A DNA stretch of 64,000 nt from positions 20,635,955 to 20,699,954 of the forward strand of contig OZ020601.1 in the NCBI GenBank assembly GCA_963971535.1. Reading direction: 5' to 3'. Under the pieces are notes generated by a model that worked only from the letters and a program-made list of their open reading frames with translations, did no database searches and had not been told where the DNA came from. Source of the DNA: Notolepis coatsorum (Eukaryota > Chordata > Actinopteri > Aulopiformes > Paralepididae). A program made the position numbers and the translations under genes. Position 1 is the stretch's first letter; each line of letters begins with the position of its first letter. Below are positions 48,166 to 58,157 of the stretch, one piece after another.

Positions 48166-49768
48166 TACCATAACCTCACTGGAGGAGACCTATAATCTTA
48201 GAGGGAAACAGAAACTCCAGCAACCGGGTGTAAGAACCACTCTAAAATCTATGTGTATATCTGTTTGTGGAGTAAGATTATGGAATGGATTGGACGAGGA
48301 GGTTAAATTGAGTAAAAACATATACCAGTTTAAAAGAAAGTAAAAAAAAAAAGGAATATTGGAAAGGTATAAAGGCCTCTGCATGCTACAGAAACTTCAA
48401 AGCAACTGCAACACAACATCGACAAAGCAACGGTGTTGCAGACACTCTGCCTTTATGCTTCTGCAACATCGACGCGCAAAGTTAGTTTAACTAAAGTTAG
48501 TTTAGGTTCGTGTTAACGTTAGATAATGTACAAAATAAACTTATTTCCGGTGCTTTTAGACGTCGCTCTTTTATTTTGAAATCCCCCGACCGGAAGTGTT
48601 ATAGTGTCTGTTGCTAGCAGCTTAACTTAGTCATTAGTTTCCAATGGAGAGGAGAGAAAGACCTCGGCTCACATGCAGCTCAAACTACCTGTTGGAATAA
48701 ATTAATTGATTGATGTTTAACTTGTCCCTGTGTGTGTCCAGTCATTTTGACTAGCAAACGTTGTATTTAACGTTACCTCAGGATACCATTGTATTTAGTT
48801 GGTTAGCTATGTAGCTAATGTGGATAGCATTTTGAATAGCACCAATGCTAGCTGGCTGGCTACAGCTTTATTTACTAAATTATGGAGGCTTTTTAATCGT
48901 CAAGGTAAGAGAGGATTTGTCATGATCAACTGAAGGCGTATGCTATGGAACAATATGTGCTTGGGTTTTCAGAAAAAGGCCAGCTATGTGACGCTAATTA
49001 TTTAGCATCAACGCTGGCTGGCTACAACAATGGAGGATGGTATTCTCTGGGGGACCAATATTATTCTATGACAGCCCCGCCCCCATTCGCTAACCAACCA
49101 ATCACTGCTACGCAATATCAACACAACGGTTGTTTAGATTAGATTTTGGAGACAGGTACGCAACATCCTCGCAACACAGTCTACAAGACCCTCTGCAACA
49201 ACCGCGTTGAAATCGCGCTGATGTTGTGTTGAAGTTGCTTTGAAGTTGCTGTAGCATGTAGAGGCCTTAAGGAGGAGGGTGAACATGATGTTTGGCATCA
49301 AAAGGAGTACAGTATGTATATAAAATATGTATCGACTGGTCAGACTCATGTGTGTCTTGTTGAGATGTCGGGGGAATGTGGGAAGCGGAGCTGTGTTACA
49401 TGTTGTGTGTGTAGCGGTTGATGGTCGGGTGAGGGGAATGGAAGTTCACAGGCTTGGCTTCTTCCATCCCACTTTTCGGACCATGGGTGGTGTCTGTTGT
49501 TGCTGTTGTCTATTGTTTTGTGGTGGTTGTAGTGCTGTTTTGTGGTTGTCTTGTATTGTATAGGTTGTATGGTTTGAAATGAACAAATGAAACTGATACT
49601 GATACTTGTTTAGTTTAAGAATAGGGGGCAGGTAACCATGAGATGTATTCTTCTTCCTGCTCCTTTTGCCCATGGTAGAACTGTATTTATGATTTTGTAT
49701 GAAAACTGTATGAGTGTATTGCTTCCATGTGGCAAATAAAAACTCTGAATCTGAATCTGACCTAAAAT
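48166..49768 (+). pseudogene. LINE ORF2 C-terminal fragment split by a Harbinger-type element
   Basis: 48180-48372 reads NLRGKQKLQQPGVRTTLKSM then CISVCGVRLWNGLDEEVKLS and KNIYQFKRK, with a stop, ending GILERY; the frame resumes at 49268 with KEEGEHDVWHQKEY. That is the same L2/CR1-group C-terminal block as at 12350-12616. The 3' UTR runs to about 49768 and ends GGCAAATAAAAACTCTGAAT plus CTGAATCTGA. Confidence 0.85.
48373..49267. mobile_element. Harbinger-type non-autonomous element with TAA duplication
   Basis: Starts AGGCCTCTGCATGCTACAGA and ends CTGTAGCATGTAGAGGCCT. The inverted ends extend about 50 bases (CTTCAAAGCAACT...AACACAACATC). TAA flanks both sides (48370-48372, 49268-49270), as in PIF/Harbinger insertions. 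895 bp, no transposase recognised. It interrupts the LINE frame exactly. Confidence 0.9.
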
Positions 49769-49894
49769 AGAGATTGCTTCCTGAAATTCAGCCAGACACT
49801 TGGCAGCACATTCATTATTTTATTTAATTAATCCTTTGGTTAAAAGGATCCTGGACCGGCGGCAGCTGTAGTGTGTTTTCCTCTCACATTTACT

Positions 49895-50560
49895 CATCAC
49901 CACCAGTATGATGTGTTACTGGGTCACAGAGAGAGACTCATCACCACCAGTATGATGTGTTACTGGGCCACAGAGAGACTCATCACCACCAGTATGATGT
50001 GTTACTGGGTCACAGAGACTCATCCCCACCAGTATGATGTGTTACTGGGTCACAGAGACTCATCACCACCAGTATGATGTGTTACTGGGTCACAGAGACT
50101 CATCACCACCAGTATGATGTGTTACTGGGTCACAGAGACTCATCACCACCAGTATGATGTGTTACTGGGTCACAGAGACTCATCACCACCAGTATGATGT
50201 GTTACTGGGTCACAGAGACTCATCACCACCAGTATGATGTGTTACTGGGTCACAGAGACTCATCACCACCAGTATGATGTGTTACTGGGTCACAGAGAGA
50301 GACTCATCACCACCAGTATGATGTGTTACTGGGTCACAGAGAGAGAGACTCATCACCACCAGTATGATGTGTTACTGGGTCACAGAGAGAGACTCATCAC
50401 CACCAGTATGATGTGTTACTGGGCCACATAGAGAGACTCATCACCACCAGTATGATGTGTTACTGGGTCACAGAGAGAGACTCATCACCACCAGTATGAT
50501 GTGTTACTGGGTCACACAGAGAGAGACTCATCACCACCAGTATGATGTGTTATCTGTTAC
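49895..50560. repeat. Minisatellite of 38-44 bp, about 16 copies
   Basis: The unit is TCATCACCACCAGTATGATG, TGTTACTGGGTCACAGAGAC, with two, three or four GA dinucleotides at its end, so unit length varies by a nested dinucleotide repeat. Confidence 0.96.
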
Positions 50561-52084
50561 TGGGTCAGTGGGTCAGTGGGTCAGTGGGTCACTGCACTGC
50601 GGTCGCCGATCAGGTCGTAGCTGTACAGGCTTGCTGCACTGCCGCAGGATTGTATTCCACCCCCCCCCCCCCCCCCCCCCCGAGAGGAATTGTTTGGAAA
50701 ACAAATACCTCCTTCTGTACTGACGCAGGACAGACACAGGCTTGTGGGCATATTTAGCCCCTACAGTATTATGTCAATCTGGCGTCTTGTCTGTTTACTA
50801 CAGCAGCTATTTTGGGGGCACTGACGTGTTGTGACGTCAGTTCCACTCTCTCTGCCGTCTCCCCACCTACAGTAGACTAAATCATATCTGACAACAAGTA
50901 GCCTCTCGGATAGTGGACAACAGCTTATCAAATGGCAGCCCGATCTCGCTTCAAATGTGTAAATAAAGTACTGTAGCCTACTTGTCGAGCACAGGAAAAG
51001 GGTACATTATTGTACGTTATGTTATAGCCATATGTAATATATTGACGTATTTACGAAAATGTACAATGTGTACATATTACAAATAAGTAATATATTGACG
51101 TATTTAAAAATAAGTACATAGTACATACTGTATATTACATATCAAATTAATCTGAAATGCAGGTAATATTGTCATGTAGTCTTTTTTACACATTCCCGGC
51201 CATTGGGGGCCGTCTAATCTCACTCTATACGGCCAGCATTTCAAAACAAACTTTCATTGTGCGTGAGGCTGTTTGTAGAGCTACATCTATATACTTTATA
51301 GTATTGCTATCTGTCCATTCTCATTGTCAATTGACACCATAAACCGTCCCTTCAAAATGGGTTAAAGAAATAATTTTTTCATCAATACGTTCCCATTTTA
51401 TAGCGTCTTGAATATAAGCGTTATATGGTATTTGGTCTAGTATATTTCCTGGAAGGCGAGATACAGGGCGCTAAGCTAATAACATTAAATCGAATGGCGT
51501 TTCGGCACTACAGAAGCTAGAGCTAAAACTCAAAATGCATATTGTTGGTATTCATGGTCCACCATGAATGCATGAAAGGGGGGGGGGGGGGGGGGGGGGG
51601 GGGCGGGGGGACGTTGTTTCTGATTATTGATTACCAATAACGGCGTTAGCCTCAGTAGTCGCTGATCGGCCGGCTGAGTATGATAACAAGGCCTGATCAG
51701 CATGTAATTTACGTGAAAAAGATCTTACCGTGGCCCGGTTGGATCCCCAAAAGGATTTCCCAGTTATCGATCGCCATCTGGTAGATCGATATGTCCATTG
51801 GCTGATGATATATTCCTTTACTGCATAGTGAATTCGGCGTCGCAAAAGGTATTCCATGCTACATGCTACACGTATAGATTCCAGCTAACAGGAAACTCCA
51901 TTCAAAGTCAAGAAAAATAAAAGACCGTTCTGCCACAGGGAACACTGCATTATCGAGACAGCGCCCCTACGAGGATCTAGCCGGTAATGCACTTTTCAGA
52001 ATTCCAAGAGTAGGGTAAATCTGCAGTGCCGCTCGGTGACATTGAGTAGGTTATTAAAATGGAATAAAAGCCAAAACAACCTTG
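50561..52084. other. Non-coding stretch, nothing firmly recognised
   Basis: Holds poly-C (50661-50681) and poly-G (51579-51607) runs. 51690-51800 has a weak block resemblance to 55185-55275 of the piggyBac-like element (GTGAAAA...CTTACC...TCC(A)AAA(A)GGAT...GATCGCCAT), so a diverged relative may be present. Confidence 0.4.
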
Positions 52085-52144
52085 CCACGGACATGTCCGT
52101 GGTTGGCCCTCTACCGTTGGATCCGAAACACGGACATGTCCGTG
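52085..52144. repeat. Two perfect CACGGACATGTCCGTG palindromes
   Basis: The first (CCACGGACATGTCCGTGG, 52085-52102) and second (52129-52144) palindromes lie 43 bases apart start to start. Each core, GGACATGTCC, also fits the p53-family decamer pattern RRRCWWGYYY. Whether they are subterminal repeats of a decayed transposon or binding sites is unknown. Confidence 0.8.
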
Positions 52145-52169
52145 GCCGGTCCTGAATGAGATGTTTTCA

Positions 52170-52336
52170 TGTAAATATCTGTATCTGTATGTGTATTGTA
52201 TTGTATTGTCCCAGTAACATCAATGTCCATGATGGAAATAAGTGGACTTTATCATGTTATCATTGGCACTGAATGAAAGTTGTTTTTTATGACTTGTGCT
52301 TTTTGTCAACTAAACTAAACTAAACTAAACTAAACT
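52170..52336 (+). mobile_element. LINE 3' end with (TAAAC)n tail
   Basis: TGTCCCAGTAACATCAATGT, TTATGACTTGTGCTTTTTGT and CAACTAAACTAAACTAAACT form a 3' UTR and pentamer tail. Confidence 0.65.
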
Positions 52337-52562
52337 GCCAATGTAGTCATGGGGTGAAATTGCTTCCTCCCCTACAGCACCTCTGGGTTGAAACTAACAT
52401 GATGAAGTAACATTATAAAAAGTTCAAATTTGCTTTTCAAAACAGTAATGTTCACCTGTCGTCACATGCCTTCATATGGCATCACCTTGATGTATGATGC
52501 TAGCTTAGCATCGTAAATGGCTAGCTAGCCGTGATGGCTGACGTTCGCTAGCTAACCGTTAA

Positions 52563-53126
52563 AGGGATATTTCACTTTAGTAGAACTCAAAGATCAGCAG
52601 GCTTACCTCTATGTAAACTAGTGTCATCTGCTGTCAACACCACCATTCCTCCCAGGTGTCAGGCTCCTCATTCACTTCCATTCATTTTGGGGACCTAGTC
52701 TAAATATCATACTTCTGAATAATAAAAAAAAAAAAAAAACTACTGCTGTGAAGATTTCAATAAAATTGAAAATTCTGAGTCAAATGTGCATGTTTGTTTT
52801 GTCATTTGATCTGTGTTTACAGATTTATGACTTTTGAAAGATTTACATTTTGTTGTAGGTTTGAGTGTGCTGTGTATCTTTGCCTTGCATGGGATGTTGG
52901 GGAGTGGTTACCATGGTTAACTGCTGCCTTGCTGGAAGAACGATACTAAACATTCTGTGAGATGTTGACATTTGGTCAAACTACACCTCACACTGACCAT
53001 TTGAAAATGGCAACATTAGCTAAAAAAAAGTATAGTTTGTTTATAATTCAGAAGTGTTATATTTAGACTAGTAGTAGACTTTTACATAGAGGTAAGACTG
53101 AAGTTCTACTAAAGTGAAATATTCCT
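52563..53126. mobile_element. TTAA-flanked MITE with long inverted repeats
   Basis: Starts AGGGATATTTCACTTTAGTA after TTAA (52559-52562) and ends ACTAAAGTGAAATATTCCT before TTAA (53127-53130). The arms match for about 47 bases (to CTTACCTCTATGTAAA) and again at CTAGTCTAAATATNANACTT. 564 bp, no coding capacity. The duplication fits piggyBac-type mobilisation. Confidence 0.92.
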
Positions 53127-53156
53127 TTAACTTCTCTATCAGCAGTCTGTCTGTGT

Positions 53157-53508
53157 CAGCGGGGAGGGAAGCCGGTGGGTGGTAATCTGGTCGTTGTAAA
53201 CAGCGACTCCTACAGGTCGGTCAGGGCGCCTGCACAGCGAGGGAGGGAAATGGTTAAGGTAGTGTGACCTCCCACGCATTACACTTCACCAATGAGAGTC
53301 CTCGCTGCCAGGTGAAAAGAGGCTGCTGGCTGTCTCCTATGTATCGGAGGAAATATGTGATAGACTTCAGGGCCCCCTAGACCGGCCAGTGGGGGGCACA
53401 TGCACGCAACAACCAGGAAGGGGAGGGGGGAATTGGCATAACGACTAAATTGGGATGGGAGGAAAATACAGAAAATAGGAGGAGAAAAAGTGGATACAAA
53501 AAAAGAAA
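53157..53508 (+). mobile_element. 5'-truncated SINE with perfect 16-bp target duplication
   Basis: AGCAGTCTGTCTGTGT occurs at 53141-53156 and 53509-53524, directly flanking a SINE copy that begins at GTCAGCGG/GGGAGGGAAGCC and ends with an A-rich tail. The body shares AACAGCGACTCCTACAGGTC and CAGGTGAAAAGAGG with 44100-44548. The tRNA head is missing. Confidence 0.93.
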
Positions 53509-53609
53509 AGCAGTCTGTCTGTGTTTGTACATACAGTGGAAACTGATTGTAGCTTCATATGATGACAGGTTGCCTTTACTTTTATTTTTTTCCATCTATA
53601 TCTGTATAG

Positions 53610-53895
53610 GCTACATATCCCTTACCTACTCTTACTAATTACACTGCTGGCCAGTACGACTTAATAATGTCTATATACCTGTATCACTGTACTACAACTC
53701 TGTGCATACATCTGATTAGCACTATTAATCAGTAGTACTCATTTATATATTCTATATCCAGTTTAATCACCTGTACATTGTATATTACGACTGCACTTTA
53801 CTGTTACATTTGCAACATTTGGTTGGATGCCAACTTCTTTTCGTTGTACTGTATAATGACAATACATTCCAATTGAATTAAATCTAATCTAAACT
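53610..53895 (+). mobile_element. LINE 3' UTR copy C
   Basis: Contains CCCTTACCTACTCTTACTAA, TATCACTGTACTACAACTCT, CAGTAGTACTCATTTATATA and TGACAATACATTCCAATTGA, collinear with 21840-22245. Confidence 0.85.
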
Positions 53896-54518
53896 CATCT
53901 AAATGCAAATATGAAGGTTATATAGTTATATATGTAGTTTATTAAAGTAGGGTAGGAAGGAAACCACAACATATCAGCCCAGTGTTGTTAGCCAGCTGTG
54001 GTGAACGCTGCTGGTCACCAGGTGGTTGGTGGGGGTTACTCTGGCAACCATAAGGTTAAAGGTTAGAGGTCAAGGTTAGAGGATGAAGGATAAAGGTTAT
54101 CACACTGCCATTGGAGGGGTGGGTGCACGACCGGTTCACCACACGACAGTTACAGGTAGCGGGCCATAGGGGGGGCTAGAGGTACTGGTAACTGTTAGTA
54201 AGAGTCTAAGGTGAAAGGTCACCACCATAGAGTTTGAATGGATAGAACAGTCTTTCCCATTTAACTCAACCACGTGTCGTCATGGAAACCAGTACCACCG
54301 GGAGACGAGACACGTTGCAGGGCGTAGCGTGGTCTCCCAGTGCTGGATGACCTCCGTGAGAACGTTGTCACTGTGGCCCATCCTGCTCTTCTAGACTCAG
54401 AGAGCTGGACCAAGCAAGGCATCATTTGGGTGAACATTTGGGTGAGCCGCCATTTGAGGCGGATGTCACTCGTTGGCCAAGCTGCAACGCCAGAACTCAT
54501 CATACTTTGGTCACCTAT
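53896..54518. other. Unclassified stretch
   Basis: The minus strand is open at 54261-54503 in one frame, and a second minus frame reads RMGHSDNVLTEVIQHWETTL before a stop near 54288. I do not recognise either and could not tie them to the RIMS gene. Confidence 0.4.
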
Positions 54519-54722
54519 CCCCTACCTTAACCTCCATGGAGACCTCATGTCCCACCCTAACCCTAACCCCTACCTTAAGCTCCATGGAGACCTCATGTCC
54601 CACCCTAACCCTATCCCCTACCTTAACCTCCATGGAGACCTCATGTCCCACCCTAACCCTATCCCCTACCTTAACCTCCATGGAGACCTCATGTCCCACC
54701 CTAACCCTATCCCCTACCTTAA

Positions 54723-55652
54723 CACTTTCAATGCCCAAGCTTAATTCCTTTTTACCTCCTTGAATGCCCAGCACCACTTCAATGTTAACGTTAATATCAC
54801 CTAATCTATGTTTTAAATTATGGCTATGTGTCTAATCTGCCCGTCGCTTATCAAAGACTCATTTTCCAGTCAACATTGTCGTAGCAGATTGTTTTTTTAT
54901 CGCTTCATTTCCGTTTTCTAGCATTTTGAAAAGCACTCGTTTTCATGGAAAAATGAAGACATTCCATGATAATCGCCCTTTACTGGAATACTCTAGAACG
55001 TTGTCATTCCTCGGCCCATTCACGAATTGTTTTCAAATAAACGCTAGATCATCGATAGTACATGTGTACGCACGCACGCTCTGGCCGCGAGCTGAAAATC
55101 GATTCTTCTATTTCCTGACCGCTCGCACAGTCAATCAGCCATATCACATAATCACATAAAAGCGTATATCTCCGTGAAAACGAGTCTGATTATCCTAAGA
55201 CTGGTAACATAGATTCCTTACCTGAGATCAAATGGTATCCAAATGGATTATTCCAATTCCTGATCGCCATTAGAAAAAATCTATCCTTTTATTGATTCAC
55301 CGTGTATACTGTAAAAACACATAATCCCCGCTGCTCTGAGGCTCACTAGTGGAGCTGATCGACCCCGGCTGCGTGAGTGAGAAGTAAAATGTGGAGTCAG
55401 GGATTTTTTTTTCTCATAAATTTTTATTGAGTTCAATCCAAAAGGGTGAATTACCATCTGGGAGACGATAGGGGGCGCTTTTTTCACATCTGAGCGCCTG
55501 GAGTGGCTGCATTTCCAACGGTAGACTCGGTTGATGAAATATGATTTCAGATCGCTAATAAAAAAAAAACGAGAAAATACGAGAATTCTCGTGAGTGGGC
55601 ATTCAACCCGCGGGGGTAAAACCGAGAAAACTCGGGTTGGGCAATCAAAGTG
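54723..55652. mobile_element. piggyBac-like non-autonomous element inside the minisatellite
   Basis: Starts CACTTTCAATGCCCAAGC after TTAA (54719-54722) and ends TTGGGCAATCAAAGTG before TTAA (55653-55656). The native unit has a single TTAA at this place. 930 bp. Shares internal blocks with 23140-24316 and ends with 41713-42659. No transposase frame. Confidence 0.93.
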
Positions 55653-55701
55653 TTAACCTCCATGGATACCTCATGTCCCACCCTAACCCTATCCCCTACC
55701 T

Positions 55702-56617
55702 CAGGGATCGGCAATAGGCGGCCCGCGGGCCGAAATGGGCCCGCCAGCAATAATTTCTGGCCCGTCAGGTTATTTTGAGAATATGATGTTTATTTTACGC
55801 GCAGGAAATATTCACTCGTTGTGACGCCAGAGTGTCTTTTGAAGCTGTATCTATCTATTCATCATATCTATGGCTGTCACTATAGCCAATTGAAATGCTA
55901 GAAATGGTCACATGGACTGGGAGAACCAATGGAATTTCACTTTCACTTCCGCGTTTGGGATGCCGGGCTGCCGGCGAGCGAACGTTTGCAAAAACAAAAC
56001 AAACGTCTTTGAATAACTTCTTTGCAATGCAACGGGGAAATATGATGAGCCAGAAGAGGAGCTTACGACCTATAAAGCTTATTTTAATAAACAGGTGTCA
56101 TTCTTAAAATACGGGTTTATCGCAACAGGTAACTCTTGCAATAAGCAACCGGTGACTCTCGCTTGTTGACATGGCAACACGAGCAAGCAACTGTTCAAGT
56201 TGGGTGGGCATTCAACGCGAGTGGACATTTAACATGTTATTAACATGGATTTTGGAGGACCGAAGCAGAAACAATATCAAGTCCAGGGCAGGGCTGCCTG
56301 CATTATGCCGGTGAGTGTTGTGTTTTAATAATAATAATAATACATTCGATGTATAATACACCCGCTGTGGTGCTTAAAATCAAATGCACCCTACTGATCT
56401 CGATTTATAATGCGAGCACCTGCATTAAAATCAAATTACTGATCTGTTCATGTGTAATGCACTGTCTGAGAGGCACTTTATAATAGAAAAAAGACAGTGC
56501 AAACATGTATATGTCGTTTTTTTTTTTACAGTTAAAAAATGTTCACTTATCATTGGCCCGCCACAAAATGGCTTGGGGAAAATTTGGCCCGTGGGCAAAT
56601 CTAATTGGCGACCCCTG
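55702..56617. mobile_element. hAT element inside the minisatellite, with transposase 5' remnant
   Basis: Starts CAGGGATCGGCAATAGGCGG and ends AATTGGCGACCCCTG, inverted-type ends. CCCTACCT flanks both sides (55694-55701, 56618-56625), a perfect 8-bp duplication. Around 56052-56155 the plus strand reads TYKAYFNKQVSFLKYGFIAT, resembling the start of a hAT transposase-type protein; the rest is lost. 916 bp. Confidence 0.93.
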
Positions 56618-56900
56618 CCCTACCTTAACCTCCATGGAGACCTCATGTCCCACCCTAACCCTAACCCCTACCTTAACCTCCATGGAGACCTCATGTCCCA
56701 CCCTAACCCTAACCCCTACCTTAACCTCCATGGAGACCTCATGTCCCACCCTAACCCTATCCCCTACCTTAACCTCCATGGAGACCTCATGTCCCACCCT
56801 AACCCTATCCCCTACCTTAACCTCCATGGAGACCTCATGTCCCACCCTAACCCTATCCCCTACCTTAACCTCCATGGAGACCTCATGTCCCACCCTAACC

Positions 56901-57123
56901 GAAAACTAAGTATTTTTGTCATCATCGATTTTCCAAAATATAGCGATGTGTAGCTGCAACCAGCAGCTCTATAACTCTGTCTCCGTTTTTACTTTGCAGC
57001 TTGGCCATTTAGTGACAACCATCCAAAGTGTACTGATGGAAATGACCGTGGAGCGCTGGGAGAAGCTGATTCTAGCCATTCAACCTCTGTGGTCACCAAC
57101 ACGTCAGGTCAGCGGTGGTTTAC
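56901..57123 (-). other. Putative intron sequence after the acidic exon
   Basis: Directly 3' of the GT donor at 57122-57123 on the minus strand. No further exon of the RIMS-like gene was recognised from here to position 1. Confidence 0.4.
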
Positions 57124-57363
57124 CTGAGATCAATCTCTGAGACACTCCTCTGGTGACAGTCCTCTTCATCCTTCTCCTCCTCCTCCTCCTGCCGCTCTTT
57201 CTCTCTCTCTACCTCCCCCCCCGACCCCTTCCTCCCTTCCTGCGCGCCTCCTTCATCATTCCCACCCCTTCCCGCTCCCCCCCCTGCCTTCTGCTCTTCC
57301 TCCTCTACCGCTTCTCCTAAGTCCTCGTCCCCCTCTTGAGACTGGCTCCTTGATGGTAACAGG
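57124..57363 (-). CDS. Glutamate-rich exon candidate of the RIMS-like gene
   Basis: On the minus strand a pyrimidine-rich tract ending GTCTCCGTCCTCAG precedes the exon, and CTCAG/GTAAAC is a good donor. The length is 240 bases, divisible by three, so it could be included or skipped without shifting frame. It starts with one base that completes the CG left by the previous exon (R), then reads LLPSRSQSQEGDEDLGEAVE, a Glu/Gly/Lys-rich middle (REKERQEEEEEKDEEDC) and HQRSVSEIDL plus AG of a split codon. It is probably disordered. Splice sites, phase match and an open frame support it; I do not recognise the peptide as a known RIMS segment, so it may be fish-specific, alternative or spurious. Confidence 0.55.
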
Positions 57364-57861
57364 CTGAGGACGGAGACAGAAGCGCCAGCGTGGCACGCAT
57401 GCAGAGCAGAAAGAAAGCCAAACAAAGCAGACAGGAAGTGAAGGATGAGAGAGATAATAATAAACAGAAATGACAGATTGAGAAGTGACTGAAAACAGGA
57501 ATGCAGACTTACGGTAAAACATGAAACAACGCGGTAATGAGGACTCGTTGCCAGGAACGGACCGACCCCCCCCCCGAACCAGAGGGAGCGGAGTTCAACC
57601 ATTTAGCTCCAAATTATTCTAGACGGAGCCAAACCTGAACTCAAGCGAGAGTGGGATAAATAACACTCCATGCTAGTGGGTGTTATTCCCTCTTTGTAGT
57701 TCAACCAAGTGCAAACAGTTTCCAATTTGAAAATGTCTGAACGGGGCAACGTGTGTTTCAAGACTTGTCCTTTGGATTAGGGGGGGGGGTTTGCCCATTC
57801 CTGGTAAGACTGTTTGGCCAGCCTATCGTGGGGTCAGGGGTCAGTGTGTATGTGAGCCTAC
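57364..57861 (-). other. Intron between the two RIMS-like exons
   Basis: 498 bases bounded on the minus strand by GTAGGC after the upstream exon and CTCAG before the downstream one. No repeat family recognised; a poly-G run sits at 57780-57789. Confidence 0.55.
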
Positions 57862-58007
57862 CGGATCTTGCGGTTTCCTTGCGGCCGCTCTGATTGGACA
57901 GACATGTAGCTCGTGCTGCTGAACCGAGAGGCACTACTGGTTCTCGACACAGCGGACACGTCACTCACATCACTGTCCGAAGACCTGGCCGACAGGTTGT
58001 CTGAACG
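57862..58007 (-). CDS. rims: RIMS1/RIMS2-type exon (presynaptic active-zone scaffold)
   Basis: RIM proteins organise synaptic-vesicle priming and calcium channels at the presynaptic active zone. On the minus strand this 146-base exon is in phase 0 and encodes RSDNLSARSSDSDVSD, SAVSRTSSASRFSSTSYM and SVQSERPQGNRKI plus CG of a split codon. The Ser-rich stretch ending SVQSERP-x-GNRK is, from memory, the conserved linker before the C-terminal C2B part in RIMS1 and RIMS2; I cannot tell which paralogue. The acceptor is (CT)n-TAG and the donor ATCCG/GTAGGC. No zinc-finger, PDZ or C2 exons were found in the window, so they lie outside. The gene runs right to left, so most of the window would be downstream intron. 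Only this conserved exon supports the gene call. Confidence 0.85.
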
Positions 58008-58008
58008 C

Positions 58009-58009
<1 letters not shown>

Positions 58010-58094
<85 letters not shown>
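58010..58094. repeat. (GA)n microsatellite forming the exon's polypyrimidine tract
   Basis: About 42 GA units on the plus strand, so (CT)n on the transcribed strand, ending in TAG one step from the RIMS-like exon. It is the only pyrimidine tract available to that acceptor. Confidence 0.96.
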
Positions 58095-58097
<3 letters not shown>

Positions 58098-58157
58098 GAA
58101 AAAACTCAATTTAGATAACCTTTTCAACGGAGTAAGTTTAGTGAAAACGCACTGGGT

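Larger units (their letters stand above)
54519..56900. repeat. 48-bp minisatellite split into three blocks by two transposons
   Basis: The unit is CCTACCTTAACCTCCATGGA, GACCTCATGTCCCACCCTAA and CCCTATCC. Blocks are 54519-54722 (about four units), 55653-55701 (one unit) and 56618-56900 (about six units). Removing the two elements with one copy of each duplication restores a continuous array. CCCTAACCCTAACCCC in some units resembles telomere repeat but is part of the 48-bp unit. Confidence 0.96.

Noticed and set aside
54723-55652. Possible autonomous piggyBac transposase
   Set aside because: No long open frame or DDD-type motif is visible; the element appears non-autonomous.
54519-56900. Interstitial telomere sequence (CCCTAACCCTAACCCC)
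   Set aside because: The hexamer occurs only once or twice per 48-bp unit and many units read CCCTAACCCTATCCCC; not a telomeric tract.
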